Below, one piece after another: positions 13,297 to 13,328 of a stretch of DNA of 13,328 nucleotides. The first letter of the stretch is position 1. Every line of letters starts with the position of its first letter. Location: contig DBOE01000027.1 in assembly GCA_002299585.1 (NCBI GenBank), positions 1-13,328 of the forward strand, written 5' to 3'. The notes under the pieces were generated by a model. It ran no database searches and was not told the origin of the DNA. It was given only the letters and a program-made list of their open reading frames with translations. This stretch comes from Hydrogenovibrio sp. UBA654. Its GTDB lineage: Bacteria; Pseudomonadota; Gammaproteobacteria; Thiomicrospirales; Thiomicrospiraceae. The position numbers and the translations under genes are program-made.

Positions 13297-13328
13297 TATT
13301 ATTTTACATTTTGTTAGCCCAAAGTAGA

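Overview
The window is AT-rich (roughly one third G+C by eye) and reads as the chromosome of a Gram-negative gammaproteobacterium. MutS, PyrE, HldE, RpoH and PncC all resemble the enteric/pseudomonad versions, and the Kdo and heptose genes show an LPS outer membrane. The low G+C, short spacers and lean gene set would suit a marine sulfur-oxidiser or symbiont type of lineage, but that is only an inference; no gene here proves it. No rRNA, tRNA, CRISPR array, phage gene or intact insertion sequence was seen.

Left part (1-2342): the 3' end of argB (arginine) converges on pyrE (pyrimidines). Next is an unrecognised coiled-coil protein with a C-terminal membrane segment, whose real start is probably a GTG with a good ribosome binding site. 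Its 3' end overlaps pncC (NMN deamidase) tail to tail. Middle (2385-6964): four co-directional genes. These are mutS, a protein made only of the TPR part of CnoX/YbbN, a DUF5718 protein and a DUF4136 outer-membrane lipoprotein, joined by a zero-base junction, a short spacer and a 4-base overlap. A 363-base stretch without a convincing gene follows, holding a C9 run.

Right part (7328-12310): two divergent operons for the LPS inner core. Leftward are a PagL-like lipid A deacylase, kdsD and waaA (Kdo supply and transfer). Rightward are hldE and gmhA (ADP-heptose supply). rpoH (sigma-32) closes the window on the minus strand, with a strong sigma-70 promoter.

The most unusual signal is a set of long guanine runs in this AT-rich DNA: G10 inside mutS, G9 inside waaA, G8 inside hldE and C9 between genes. 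The three coding runs are in frame here, and a one-base gain or loss in any of them meets a stop within about 20 codons. They look like contingency (phase-variation) tracts. One sits in the mismatch-repair gene that normally stabilises such tracts, and two sit in the nearby LPS core genes. A second structural oddity is a 17-base sequence (16/17 identical) present in inverted orientation at both edges of the DUF5718-to-gmhA block.
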